This document shows, one piece after another, positions 34,871 through 43,685 of a DNA stretch of 64,000 nucleotides; position 1 is the stretch's first letter, and each line of letters opens with the position of its first letter. A program made the position numbers and the translations under genes. The notes under the pieces are model-generated. The model ran no database searches. It had not been told where the DNA came from and saw nothing but the letters and a program-made list of their open reading frames with translations. Source of the stretch: Novosphingobium cyanobacteriorum (lineage in GTDB: Bacteria > Pseudomonadota > Alphaproteobacteria > Sphingomonadales > Sphingomonadaceae); contig NZ_JAROCY010000014.1 in the NCBI RefSeq assembly GCF_029436685.1, positions 1 through 64,000 of the forward strand, given 5' to 3'.

Positions 34871-34888
34871 CCCCGACGGGCGTCGGGG
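34871..34888. terminator. Short GC hairpin after the eipA-like gene
   Basis: CCCCGACG (34871-34878) and CGTCGGGG (34881-34888) form a tight inverted repeat between two rightward genes. There is no clear T-run directly after it, so termination is possible but weak. Confidence 0.4.
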
Positions 34889-34931
34889 GGCATGGGGGCG
34901 CCGCCCGTTTTCACCGTTCCAGAGGCTTCCG

Positions 34932-36104
34932 ATGTTCGAAAACCTTGCCGCCCAGCCTGCCGATGCCCTGCTTGGCCTGATCAAGCTGTACAACGCGGAT
35001 CCGCGCGGCGACAAGATCGACCTCGGTGTCGGCGTCTATCGCACCGCCACTGGTGCCACCCCTGTGTTCGGCGCGATCAAGGCCGCCGAGGCCAAGCTGC
35101 TCGAAACGCAGGATTCCAAGGCCTATCTCGGCCCTGATGGCGACATGGGCTTCGTCAACGCACTGATTCCCTATGTCTTCGGCAAGGACTTCGACCGGTC
35201 ACGTGTGGATGGCATGCAGGCCCCAGGTGGCACCGGCGCCGTGCGCCTGGCGATCGAAGTGGCCAAGCGCGCGGGCGCAAAGCGCATCTGGATGGGCACT
35301 CCTTCATGGCCCAACCATGCGCAGATCGTGTCGGCTGTGGGGCTCGAACTCAAGACCTTCAGCCATATGACCGCCGATGGCTTTGCCGATCTCGATGCGC
35401 TGAAGGCGGCGCTGGCCAAGGCCGAGCCGGGCGATGCCGTGCTGCTCCACGGTTGCTGCCACAACCCCACCGGGGTGGACTTCACCGAAGCGCAGTGGGA
35501 CGAAATCGCCCCGCTGCTCGTCGAAAAGCAGGTCCTGCCGCTGATCGACCTCGCCTATCAGGGCCTTGGCGCCGGCATGGAGGCCGATGCCTATGGCCTG
35601 CGCAAGGTGCTCTCGCTCGCGCCCGAAGTGCTGGTGGCCTATTCCTGTGACAAGAACTTCGGTCTCTACCGCGACCGCGTCGGAGCGTTCTACGCGGTGA
35701 CATCCGATGCGGCGGCACTGGCCAACGCCATGGGCAACGGCGCGACGATTGCGCGCGCCAGCTGGTCGATGCCGCCCGATCACGGCGCGGCGGCGGTGCG
35801 GCTGGTGCTGGAGGACGAAGGCCTCACCGCGCAATGGCTGGCCGAGCTCGACGACATGCGCGGCCGCATGCGCCAGGTGCGCGATCGTCTGGCTGCGGCG
35901 CAGCAGGTTGGCCCCATCGCCATGGCCCCTTTGGGCGTGCAGAATGGCCTCTTCTCGATGCTGCCTCTGACGGGCGAGCAGATCCTCGCGCTGCGCAACG
36001 ATCACGGCATCTACATGGCCGGCTCGGGCCGCATCAACATTGCCGGGCTGACCAGCAGCAATATCGAGAAGTTCATCGACGCCCTGCAGGCCGTCACGGG
36101 CTGA
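34932..36104 (+). CDS. Aromatic/aspartate amino acid aminotransferase (class I, AspC/TyrB type)
   Basis: A 390-residue PLP enzyme that transfers amino groups between aspartate or aromatic amino acids and 2-oxoglutarate. Key features are GVGVYRTATGATPVFGAIKAAE near the N-terminus, HGCCHNPTGVDFTEAQW, and the PLP lysine in AYSCDKNFGLYRDRVGAF. Specificity between aspartate, tyrosine and phenylalanine cannot be read with certainty. Confidence 0.93.
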   Translation: MFENLAAQPADALLGLIKLYNADPRGDKIDLGVGVYRTATGATPVFGAIKAAEAKLLETQDSKAYLGPDGDMGFVNALIPYVFGKDFDRSRVDGMQAPGGTGAVRLAIEVAKRAGAKRIWMGTPSWPNHAQIVSAVGLELKTFSHMTADGFADLDALKAALAKAEPGDAVLLHGCCHNPTGVDFTEAQWDEIAPLLVEKQVLPLIDLAYQGLGAGMEADAYGLRKVLSLAPEVLVAYSCDKNFGLYRDRVGAFYAVTSDAAALANAMGNGATIARASWSMPPDHGAAAVRLVLEDEGLTAQWLAELDDMRGRMRQVRDRLAAAQQVGPIAMAPLGVQNGLFSMLPLTGEQILALRNDHGIYMAGSGRINIAGLTSSNIEKFIDALQAVTG

Positions 36105-36111
36105 TCCAACA

Positions 36112-36133
36112 GGCGGGGTGGCAATGCCCCGCC
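36112..36133. terminator. Hairpin between convergent aminotransferase and FAD oxidoreductase genes
   Basis: GGCGGGG (36112-36118) pairs with CCCCGCC (36127-36133) across an 8-nt loop. It lies between the stops of two convergent genes and may terminate both. Confidence 0.6.
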
Positions 36134-36144
36134 GTTCGCTCCTG

Positions 36145-37110
36145 TTATTCCGCCGCTGCCGCCGTGGCAGGTTGTTGCGGATTCAGCATCTGTGCCGCCA
36201 GCGCCCGGCCTGACAGCCACGCGCATTCCACGCGCGGGCCCAGCAGCCAGTCCCCGCAAGCGCCGATCCCGGAAGTGGCGTTCCACAGCGCGCCGATGCC
36301 GGTCCCGGCGGAAAGGGCATACCGCCAGCGGTGCACGGATTGCGCCACCGGCTCTGGCTCCGTGCCCGTCCGGGTCGCGCGCGCCAGCGCTTCCAGCAGC
36401 AGCACGCCCACTTCTTCCATCCCGCGCTCAAGGTGTGCGGCCGACCAGTTCGGCGTCGCCTGCACCACCCAGCTCTCCGGCCCGCAGCGCCCCGGCTTGG
36501 CACTGTTGCGCGCGGCCCAGGCGATTGCGCCGGTATCGCGCAACACGTCGGGGGCATTCAGCGGCTCGGCAAAGGCGAACATCGCGGTCCAGCACGGCTG
36601 TGACCGGGCATAGAGCGCCGCCTGCGACAGCGTGAAATCGTGCAGCGTCAGCAGCGGCGCAGTCTGTTCTGCGGGCAACGCCAGTACCACGGCATCGAAC
36701 GCAGCGGCGCGGAAATCCTGCCCCACCACGTGCCAGCCATCGCCATCGCGCAACAGCCCTTTCACCAGTCGGGCAAAGCGCACGTCGTGCCGCCCGGCAA
36801 GATCGCGCAGCAGCGTGTTCATTGCCGGCACGCCCACCCATGCGTCGGGCCGCGCTTGTGGCCAGGGCGCGGCCATGCCTGCCGCTTCCCAACGCTCCAC
36901 TTGTGCAATGAAGCCGGGATCGCGCGCGGTGAAGTACTGCGCGCCGAAATCAAACGAAGCCTCACCCAGCGGCGTCTCCAGCCGCCGCGTCGCCATGCGC
37001 CCACCGGGCCCACGCCCTTTGTCGAACACCGTCACCGAAGCGCCAGCTTCGGTCAGGGCTCCTGCACAGGCCAGACCGGCCATGCCCGCCCCCACGATCG
37101 CAACTTTCAT
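36145..37110 (-). CDS. NAD(P)/FAD-dependent oxidoreductase, amine-oxidase/renalase-like
   Basis: The 321-residue protein has an N-terminal dinucleotide fold (VAIVGAGMAGLACAGALTEAG), then DKGRGPGGRMATRR and FDFGAQYFTARDPGF, which are typical of short renalase-like flavoproteins. A C-terminal FAD contact resembles GIGACGDWLLGPRVECAWLSG. The substrate is unknown. It is followed on the same strand by folE upstream, about 50 bp away, which may form a small operon. Confidence 0.83.
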   Translation of the reverse strand: MKVAIVGAGMAGLACAGALTEAGASVTVFDKGRGPGGRMATRRLETPLGEASFDFGAQYFTARDPGFIAQVERWEAAGMAAPWPQARPDAWVGVPAMNTLLRDLAGRHDVRFARLVKGLLRDGDGWHVVGQDFRAAAFDAVVLALPAEQTAPLLTLHDFTLSQAALYARSQPCWTAMFAFAEPLNAPDVLRDTGAIAWAARNSAKPGRCGPESWVVQATPNWSAAHLERGMEEVGVLLLEALARATRTGTEPEPVAQSVHRWRYALSAGTGIGALWNATSGIGACGDWLLGPRVECAWLSGRALAAQMLNPQQPATAAAAE

Positions 37111-37163
37111 CGAATCTGTCCGACCAATCCGATCCCGCGTTCCGCCCAGCGCACCATCGGCGC

Positions 37164-37787
37164 TCAGCCCCGGCCCATCAGCGCCAGCACTTCCTTGCGG
37201 CTGCTCGCGTCATCAAGGAAACAGCCAAGCATGCGGCTGGTGACCATGCCCACGCCGGGGGTACGTACGCCGCGCCCGGTCATGCAGCCGTGCTGCGCCT
37301 CGATCACCACGGCCACGCCCTGCGGCTGCAGGTTGTCCCAGATGCACTGCGCCACCTCGCTGGTCAGGCGCTCTTGGATCTGCAGGCGGCGGGCATAGCC
37401 CTGCAGCACGCGGGCCAGCTTTGAAATGCCCACCACCCGGTTGCGCGGCAGGTAGGCGATCGACGCCGTTCCAGTGATCGGCGCGAGATGGTGTTCGCAG
37501 TGCGACTGGAACGGAATGTCCTTCAGCAATACCACTTCGTCATAGCCGGCCACTTCGCTGAAGGTACGTGCCAGGTGCAGGCCCGGGTCTTCGGCATATC
37601 CCGCGCAATACTCCTTCCAGGCCCGGGCAAAACGCTTGGGCGTATCGCTCAGCCCCTCACGCTCCGGATCGTCGCCGGCCCAGGTCAACAGCGTGCGAAT
37701 CGCATCTTCCACGTGGCCCGGCACCACCACCTTGCCATTCTCGTCCAAGGTTTCGTCGTGGTGGAAATCGTGGCTGACAACGTTCAT
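37164..37787 (-). CDS. folE: GTP cyclohydrolase I
   Basis: FolE makes 7,8-dihydroneopterin triphosphate from GTP, the first step of tetrahydrofolate synthesis. The 207-residue protein has the zinc and active-site motifs FQSHCEHHLAPITG and AQHGCMTGRGVRTPG. The ATG at 37787 is preceded by AAGGAATG, and the frame upstream is shadow. It is divergent from the LOV-HTH gene, sharing a 152-bp promoter region. Confidence 0.96.
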   Translation of the reverse strand: MNVVSHDFHHDETLDENGKVVVPGHVEDAIRTLLTWAGDDPEREGLSDTPKRFARAWKEYCAGYAEDPGLHLARTFSEVAGYDEVVLLKDIPFQSHCEHHLAPITGTASIAYLPRNRVVGISKLARVLQGYARRLQIQERLTSEVAQCIWDNLQPQGVAVVIEAQHGCMTGRGVRTPGVGMVTSRMLGCFLDDASSRKEVLALMGRG

Positions 37788-37939
37788 CCGAGCATTCCTT
37801 TCGCATCTTGCACTCGCCCGGATGCAAAGGGGGCTAGGCAGGAAATCATGGTGCGCTAAGGATCGGCGCATGGACCCGCCAAGGCCACATGGCCTCAAGG
37901 GCAATTGCGCTTTGGTCCGTGAAGGGGTTGGGGAGAAGC

Positions 37940-38521
37940 ATGGCGATAGGCGCAATGATCGAGAACAGCCTGGTGGCGGCGGTAATCAGCAACCCGCGTC
38001 TGCCCGACAACCCGATCGTGGCATGCAACGCCGCGTTCGAGGCGCTGACCGGCTATGGCAAGGACGAGATTATCGGCCGCAACTGCCGATTCCTGCGCGG
38101 GGAAGGCACCGAACCCGAATTGACCCAGCAACTGCGCGCCGGCATCGCCGCGCGCCTGCCGGTGATGGTGGAGATCCTCAATTATCGCAAGGATGGCACG
38201 CCCTTCCGCAACGCGGTAATGATCGCGCCGATCTTCGATGGCGAAGGGGAACTGGAGTATTTCCTCGGCTCTCAGGTCGAAATCGCCGACGCCACCGTCA
38301 ACATGCGCAATGCCGATGCGAAGGAAAAGGTGGAGGCCTTGCCCAAGCGCCAGCGCGAAATCCTTGAATGCATCGCGGCGGGCAAGCTCAACAAGCAGAT
38401 CGCCTGGGAACTCGGCCTGTCGGAACGCACGGTGAAGCTGCACCGCGCCGCCGTACTCAAGGCGCTGGGCGTGCGCACCAGCGCCGACGCCATCCGCATG
38501 GCGATCGAAGCCGGCCTCTGA
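37940..38521 (+). CDS. LOV-HTH blue-light transcription factor (EL222-like)
   Basis: The protein has an N-terminal LOV domain that binds flavin and a C-terminal LuxR-type HTH (about residues 134-190). The flavin-adduct motif GRNCRFL holds Cys49, and NYRKDGTPFRNAV and YFLGSQVE are standard LOV sequence. The layout and sequence closely resemble EL222 of Erythrobacter litoralis, where blue light releases the HTH so the protein dimerises on DNA. At 193 residues it is shorter than EL222 (about 222) because the N-terminal extension is absent from the chosen ATG, which follows GGGGAG. It is divergent from folE and may regulate that promoter or photoprotection genes elsewhere. Confidence 0.93.
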   Translation: MAIGAMIENSLVAAVISNPRLPDNPIVACNAAFEALTGYGKDEIIGRNCRFLRGEGTEPELTQQLRAGIAARLPVMVEILNYRKDGTPFRNAVMIAPIFDGEGELEYFLGSQVEIADATVNMRNADAKEKVEALPKRQREILECIAAGKLNKQIAWELGLSERTVKLHRAAVLKALGVRTSADAIRMAIEAGL

Positions 38522-38625
38522 CCCGCCAGGTTGCCTGCCCTCATGGACAGGTTGAGTACACCGGGCGGAGCAGGCAGGGCAGTATCACATCGCCGGCTGC
38601 CCTCCAGCCACGCGAGAAACTTCCG

Positions 38626-38675
38626 CGCGGGCCTTCCAACCCTTCGATCCATTCCATGGAAGGCCCGCGTTTTCT
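38626..38675 (+). terminator. Intrinsic terminator after the LOV-HTH gene
   Basis: A 13-bp stem (CGCGGGCCTTCCA at 38626-38638 with TGGAAGGCCCGCG at 38657-38669) is followed by TTTTCTTG. It separates the LOV-HTH gene from the arsR-type gene. Confidence 0.82.
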
Positions 38676-38712
38676 TGCAGGGTCAAATGGCAATCGCTAA
38701 ATCGCCCCCACG

Positions 38713-39021
38713 ATGAAGCCTACCGATCTCACCCTGCTCAAATCCAAATCCGCCGGCATGGCCGCCCGCCTCAAGCTGATGAGCCACCCCGAACGGCTGC
38801 TGATGCTCTGCCGCATGGACGAAGGCGAAGTGCCGGTTAACGCGCTGGTGGACCTCACCGGCCTGTCGCAGTCCGCCGTATCCCAGCACCTCGCCCTGCT
38901 GCGTGAAGAAGGCATCGTCGCCACCCGTGCCGAAGCCCAGACCCGCTGGTATTCGCTGCAGGACGACACCGTCCGCGCCATCATCCATGCCCTGTGCGAA
39001 ATCTGCGCCGCTCAGGACTGA
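38713..39021 (+). CDS. ArsR-family winged-helix regulator
   Basis: The 102-residue protein has the ArsR fold with MAARLKLMSHPERLLMLCRM and the recognition helix LSQSAVSQHLALLREEGIV, followed by the wing RAEAQTRWYSL. No typical ELCVCD metal site is seen; cysteines occur in MLCRM and ALCEICAA, so metal or sulfide/redox sensing by these cannot be judged. It converges on the flavoprotein gene and has no obvious target beside it. Confidence 0.9.
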   Translation: MKPTDLTLLKSKSAGMAARLKLMSHPERLLMLCRMDEGEVPVNALVDLTGLSQSAVSQHLALLREEGIVATRAEAQTRWYSLQDDTVRAIIHALCEICAAQD

Positions 39022-39062
39022 AGGCCAAGGATTGTCCCTGTTTTTCGCCTCGCACCCAAATC

Positions 39063-40685
39063 TCAGACTATTCCTGATTTTCCAGGAGCAAGAATGCCGT
39101 TCGGGTCGATCGCGTGCTTCAGCGTGCGGTTGAAGTCCCGGTTCACCTCGCCATACTGCTGCGCCACCAGGTCCATTGAATTGACACCGGTGCGGTAGCT
39201 GGCCCAGCCCTGCGCGCCGAAGCGGGTGACCAGTTCGCGATAGCAGGCATCGGCCGCCGCGTGCTGAGCCGGGTCAGACTTGTCGAACAGCAGGGCAATG
39301 ATGTGATGCAGGTCGCGCCAGCCGATGGCATAAGCGGCGGTGTAGTCAAATCCATGCTTTTCCAGGATTTCCCTGGCCAGCGCAGTCTGCCGTTCCGCCT
39401 CTGCCCCGCGTGCAGCGGCCACCGGCGCAAACCACGCAAGGCCGCCGCCAGAGCCGCGCCAGCGCAGCAGGCCGATTTCGTCGAGGTTCAGCCCGCCCTG
39501 CATCAGCGTCTGGTGATGGTGGAACCACGGGTTGCCCTCCATCTCGGCGGCAGTCATCACCTCGCCGCCGCTGGCGGTGAGCTGCGCGCGGATGATCGGC
39601 TCGATCGCGGCGACGGTCTGCTCGGTGCCGTAGAGCGCGAAATAGGTGTTCCACATGCCGAGGCCGTTGGCCTTGGCCGCCTTCTTCAGCGAGGCTTCAT
39701 CGAGCGGCGCGCCATCGGGCACGATCTCGTTGCGCCGCTTGAACATGGCGAGCTGGTAGGACGCGCTCATCATCAGGTTGCAGTTGGCGACCAGGCTGGA
39801 CACGCGCAGCGGGCGCATCGCCTCGATGATTTTCGGCGTGTCGCCCATTTCCGGGTGGCGCACCATGAAGGGCTTGTAGACCGGGGGCCTGGGCATCAGC
39901 CACAGGCCCATCTTGGTGACGATGCCATAGTTCGACTGCGTGAACAGGCCATCGACATAGGGGCCATAGCCCCACTTGAACGCCTGCCACGCGGTGCTGC
40001 CCTTGATGCTGCCCATGCCGGTGCGCATCAGGCGGCCATCGGGCAGGCACACTTCCATGCCGCACTGGAACATGAAGTGTTCGCCATAGGGGGTGTAGCC
40101 CACCCCGCGATCCAGCGTGTTGCCGACGGGGCTGGCGATGGGGCCGACGGTGGGCACGTCGATCCACAGCGGGATGTTGTTGTCCTCGAGGTAGTCCTTG
40201 AGCTGCTGGTAGGTAACGCCGGGTTCGAGCAGGCAGGTGCCGAGATCGGCGTCGACCTCGAGGATGCGGTTCATGCGCTTGAGATCGAGCACCACCTGGC
40301 CGGGGGTGGCGGGCGCGGTCATGCCGTAGCCCATGTTCTTGCCGGTGGAGACGGTCCACAGCGGCTGCTTGAAGGTGTTGGCGATGCGGACGATCTCCTG
40401 CACCTGCTCCACGTTTTCAGGGCAGACGGCGCCGACCGGCTTGTAGTGGCCCGATGGATCGGGGATGTAGGTCTTGGTCCAGGGGGCGACAGCCTCCTCG
40501 TCGCCGAACACCCATTCCGCGCCGACGACGGAGCGGAACGCCTTCATCGCGCCGGCAAAGTCGGCCTTGCTGCGGCCGGGGGCAAGGGGGGCAGGGTTCT
40601 TCGCGCTGGCCCCGGTGCCTAGACCCATCGCAGCAGTGGCGGCAAGCCCGGTGCCGAGCAGGCCGCGGCGATCGATCGTGGTCAT
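39063..40685 (-). CDS. VAO/PCMH-type flavoprotein (4-alkylphenol or alcohol oxidase/hydroxylase family)
   Basis: The 540-residue enzyme starts with a twin-arginine signal (DRRGLLGTGLAATAAMGLG, cleaved near GASA), followed by a PCMH-type FAD domain (PENVEQVQEIVRIANTFKQPLWTVS, TGKNMGYG) and a cytochrome-linked oxidase domain. GYTPYGEHFMFQCGMEVCLPDG resembles 4-cresol dehydrogenase and vanillyl-alcohol oxidase. The family oxidises para-substituted phenols such as cresol, eugenol or vanillyl alcohol. The upstream cytochrome gene overlaps by 4 nt, so a flavocytochrome like PchF-PchC is likely. The exact substrate is unknown. Confidence 0.9.
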   Translation of the reverse strand: MTTIDRRGLLGTGLAATAAMGLGTGASAKNPAPLAPGRSKADFAGAMKAFRSVVGAEWVFGDEEAVAPWTKTYIPDPSGHYKPVGAVCPENVEQVQEIVRIANTFKQPLWTVSTGKNMGYGMTAPATPGQVVLDLKRMNRILEVDADLGTCLLEPGVTYQQLKDYLEDNNIPLWIDVPTVGPIASPVGNTLDRGVGYTPYGEHFMFQCGMEVCLPDGRLMRTGMGSIKGSTAWQAFKWGYGPYVDGLFTQSNYGIVTKMGLWLMPRPPVYKPFMVRHPEMGDTPKIIEAMRPLRVSSLVANCNLMMSASYQLAMFKRRNEIVPDGAPLDEASLKKAAKANGLGMWNTYFALYGTEQTVAAIEPIIRAQLTASGGEVMTAAEMEGNPWFHHHQTLMQGGLNLDEIGLLRWRGSGGGLAWFAPVAAARGAEAERQTALAREILEKHGFDYTAAYAIGWRDLHHIIALLFDKSDPAQHAAADACYRELVTRFGAQGWASYRTGVNSMDLVAQQYGEVNRDFNRTLKHAIDPNGILAPGKSGIV

Positions 40686-41014
40686 TGTCCGTGCTCCCCG
40701 GTGCGGGCATCCGCCCTCGAAATCCAGTCCGCCAGCGCGGCCAGCTCCGCGTCGCTGATCTCGCTGGGGCGGAAGGCGGGCATGCCGTTCTGGCCGTGGC
40801 GGGCGACATAGCGGATCGCTTCGGCGGGCAGGTGGCGGCCCAGGATCACCGGGCCCACGTTGCGGCCGTGGCAGTATCCGCAGACCTTGGCATAGACCTG
40901 TTCGGGCGCGCGGGGTGGCTGCACCTCGCCCAGCTTTTGCGCAGCGAGCGCCGGCATCGCCAGCACCGCGGCGGCGGCAAGCCCGCCGGCAAGGACCGCT
41001 CTCGTTCCCATCAT
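40682..41014 (-). CDS. Cytochrome c subunit of the PCMH-type flavocytochrome
   Basis: The 110-residue protein has a cleavable signal peptide (to about ALAAQ) and one haem site, CGYCHG, with a later methionine ligand candidate in GQNGMPAFRPSEI. It precedes and overlaps the flavoprotein gene, the order found in pchCF. In that system the cytochrome takes electrons from covalent FAD and passes them to periplasmic carriers. The ATGs at 41014 and 41011 are adjacent. Confidence 0.9.
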   Translation of the reverse strand: MMGTRAVLAGGLAAAAVLAMPALAAQKLGEVQPPRAPEQVYAKVCGYCHGRNVGPVILGRHLPAEAIRYVARHGQNGMPAFRPSEISDAELAALADWISRADARTGEHGQ

Positions 41015-41203
41015 TCCTCTCCCGGCCCGTTCGGCTCTTGACACGCAACCTATCGCGGGTGGTGGCGGGGGGCGATGGGGTGCGGGGGCAGAATGTTTCA
41101 CCCGATGGAACCGGATCATACAAACTGTCAGGTTTGGGGTTCGTAGCGCATTCATGCGGGAGTGGGGTGACAGTGCCGGTCGGCGCGGGTAAGCGGCGCG
41201 GCG

Positions 41204-41599
41204 ATGGGGACCCTGCGCCATATCCTGATGCGCCACTGCGCGCTGGCGTCGCTGCTGATCGCGGCGGCGCTGGTGATGAAGGCGCTGGTGCCAGCAGGCT
41301 TCATGCCCGATGTGTCCGCGCGCAGCTTCACCGTGCTGGTCTGCGCCGACGCCACCGGAGACAGCCATGCGCGAGAGGTGACCGTGCCGGGCAAGCCTGC
41401 CAAGCCGGGCGTGCAGGCGCACGAATCCTGCACCTTTGGCGCGCTGGGCCATGCCGCCATGGGCGGAGCCGATCCGCTGCTGCTGGCGCTCGCCATCGGC
41501 TTCATCCTGGCGATGGGCGTGCGCGCCGCGCCGGTTCTGCATCTGAAGCGCCGCCGCCACGCCCAGCCCCCAGCCTGCGGGCCACCCCTGCTTTCCTGA
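41204..41599 (+). CDS. DUF2946-family small protein
   Basis: The 131-residue protein has an N-terminal hydrophobic helix (ALASLLIAAALVMKALVPAGFMP), a central region with HESCTFGALGHAAMG, a second helix and a basic C-terminus. DUF2946 proteins are commonly found beside TonB receptors and metal-uptake genes, especially copper. It lies 66 bp before the TonB receptor and is divergent from the flavocytochrome genes. Confidence 0.75.
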   Translation: MGTLRHILMRHCALASLLIAAALVMKALVPAGFMPDVSARSFTVLVCADATGDSHAREVTVPGKPAKPGVQAHESCTFGALGHAAMGGADPLLLALAIGFILAMGVRAAPVLHLKRRRHAQPPACGPPLLS

Positions 41600-41665
41600 A
41601 CCCACACTCCACCGCTTGCGGCCATGTCGCGGGCGCGATTGCGTTCGTTTCAGGAATTTTAGACG

Positions 41666-43684
41666 ATGAAGACCATCCGCTTTGCGCCGGTTGCGGCGCT
41701 GCTTGCCATGTCCACACCCGCCCTGGCCAACGAGCCCGCCCCGGCTGACACCAGCTTCCGCGTTGGCGAGATCGTCGTCACCGCGCGCAGCATGGCGGGT
41801 TCCGCCAGAGACGTGCTCACTTCGGTGGACATCATGGGCGCCGACGTCGCCCAGCGCGCAAGCGTGAACTATGCGTGGGAGCTGATCGGGCGCATGCCCG
41901 GCGTGCTGGTGACAAACTTCAACCAGGGCACCACCAGCGGCAAGGTGTCGCTGCGCGGCTTCAACGGAGAGAGTGAGGTCAACGCAGTGAAGCTGCTGAT
42001 CGACGGTGTGCCCGCCAACAGCAACGACGGCAACATGCCGTTCCTCGACATGGTCTTCCCGCTGGAGATCGCCGGGATTGAAGTGGTGCGCGGCACCTCC
42101 GATCCGCGATACGGCCTCAACGCCATCGGCGGCAGCGTGAACATCGCCACCCGCACCGGCGGCACCTACGTGGATGCGCGCGCCTCGGCCGGCAGCTTCG
42201 GCACCTACGAAGGCCAGTTAACCGCCGGGCTGGAACGCGGCGCGCTGAGCCAGAACTATTCCATCGCCTATCGCCAGGCCGATGGCTACCGCCGCCATGG
42301 CGCGGTGGACCGCACCAGCCTTGCCGGCAAATGGACGCTGACCGTCTCCCCCGCGCTCCGCGTGGGCGCCAGCGCGCGATACTACAAGGGCAACGCGCAG
42401 GAGCCCGGCTACCTCACCTTTGCCGATTCCCGTGCCGATCCGCGCATGACCAATGCCTATAACGCCAGCGACGGCGACGTGCGCGAGATGCAGCAGTACG
42501 CGCTTCACGTGGATGGCGAGATCGGCGCCCATCTCGGCCTGACCGCCCGCGTCTATGCCAACCGGCTGGAGGACGACCGCTTCGTCAAGTTCTCCGCCGG
42601 CGCCTCGCAGCAGCGCCGCGTCACGCATGAAACGCAGTATGGCGTCATGGCTGCGCTGCACGCCCACGGCACGCTGGCTGGCATGGCGGTGATGGGCGAG
42701 CTGGGCGGCGACATGCAGTGGCAGGACAACCGCTCGCTGCGCTATCTCACTGCCAACCGCACCGTTACCAGCCAGACCCGCGACCAGGCCTTCACGCTGA
42801 ATGTCGGCGGCGTCTATGCCCAGGCGGTGTTGCAGCCGGCAGCGTGGCTGAAGATCACCCCCGCCTGGCGCATCGACCGCGTCGGCGGCCACTTCCGCAA
42901 CCGGCTGTCGGGCACCGCCGCTCCGATCAACGACTATGGCACGATCAGCCAGCCCAAGCTGAGCGTGGCGGTGACGCCGATCGGCCGCGTGACGCTTTAC
43001 GGCAACTGGGGCCGCACCTTCCAGATCGGCCTTGGCTCGGGCGCCTACTTGATCCCGCCGCGCACCACCGACCTTGCGCCTTCGATCAACACCGGCTGGG
43101 AGGTGGGAATCAAGTTCGTTCCGATGGCGGGCAGCGAACTGCGCGTGGCGCTTTGGCGGCAGACCGCAACTTGCGAGATCAAGCGCAAGCTGAACGATCC
43201 ACTGGGGGACAGCGAGAATGTCGGCTCCACCCGCCGCCGCGGCGTGGACGTGCAGGCAAGCGCGCGCCCGATCACCGGCCTGTCGGTGTGGGGTGCGCTG
43301 TCCTGGCAGGATGCGGTGGTGATCCGGCCCGATCCGGCGACACCGCAATTCGCCGGCAACCAGATTGACCACGTGCCGCATTGGCTGTGGTCTGCCGGGA
43401 TCGACGCCACCATGCTGCCGCGCCTGCGCCTGTCGGCATGGGCCAACGGCCAATCGTCCTATTGGCTAACCGCCGCCAACAGCGCCGCGCAGGGCAAGTT
43501 CGGGCGCAGCGCGGTGTTCAATGCCGAGGCCGCATTTGTCATTACGCCCCGTGTCGAACTGGCGCTGACAGGGCGCAACCTGACCGATCAGTACTACGAA
43601 TACGCCTGGTGGGACGGCGCGCAGACACTGCATAGCCCGGCGGAAGGGCGTGGCGTGACCGGCTCGGTCCGCCTGCGGTTCTGA
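41666..43684 (+). CDS. TonB-dependent siderophore/metal receptor
   Basis: The 672-residue outer-membrane receptor has a signal peptide (cleavage near ALAN), a TonB-box-like GEIVVTARS, a plug with VKLLIDGVPANSNDGNMPFLDM and IEVVRGTSDPRYGLNAIGGSVNI, and a barrel ending in SVRLRF. It stands between a DUF2946 gene and a PepSY gene, which suggests iron- or copper-complex uptake. Confidence 0.92.
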   Translation: MKTIRFAPVAALLAMSTPALANEPAPADTSFRVGEIVVTARSMAGSARDVLTSVDIMGADVAQRASVNYAWELIGRMPGVLVTNFNQGTTSGKVSLRGFNGESEVNAVKLLIDGVPANSNDGNMPFLDMVFPLEIAGIEVVRGTSDPRYGLNAIGGSVNIATRTGGTYVDARASAGSFGTYEGQLTAGLERGALSQNYSIAYRQADGYRRHGAVDRTSLAGKWTLTVSPALRVGASARYYKGNAQEPGYLTFADSRADPRMTNAYNASDGDVREMQQYALHVDGEIGAHLGLTARVYANRLEDDRFVKFSAGASQQRRVTHETQYGVMAALHAHGTLAGMAVMGELGGDMQWQDNRSLRYLTANRTVTSQTRDQAFTLNVGGVYAQAVLQPAAWLKITPAWRIDRVGGHFRNRLSGTAAPINDYGTISQPKLSVAVTPIGRVTLYGNWGRTFQIGLGSGAYLIPPRTTDLAPSINTGWEVGIKFVPMAGSELRVALWRQTATCEIKRKLNDPLGDSENVGSTRRRGVDVQASARPITGLSVWGALSWQDAVVIRPDPATPQFAGNQIDHVPHWLWSAGIDATMLPRLRLSAWANGQSSYWLTAANSAAQGKFGRSAVFNAEAAFVITPRVELALTGRNLTDQYYEYAWWDGAQTLHSPAEGRGVTGSVRLRF

Positions 43685-43685
43685 C

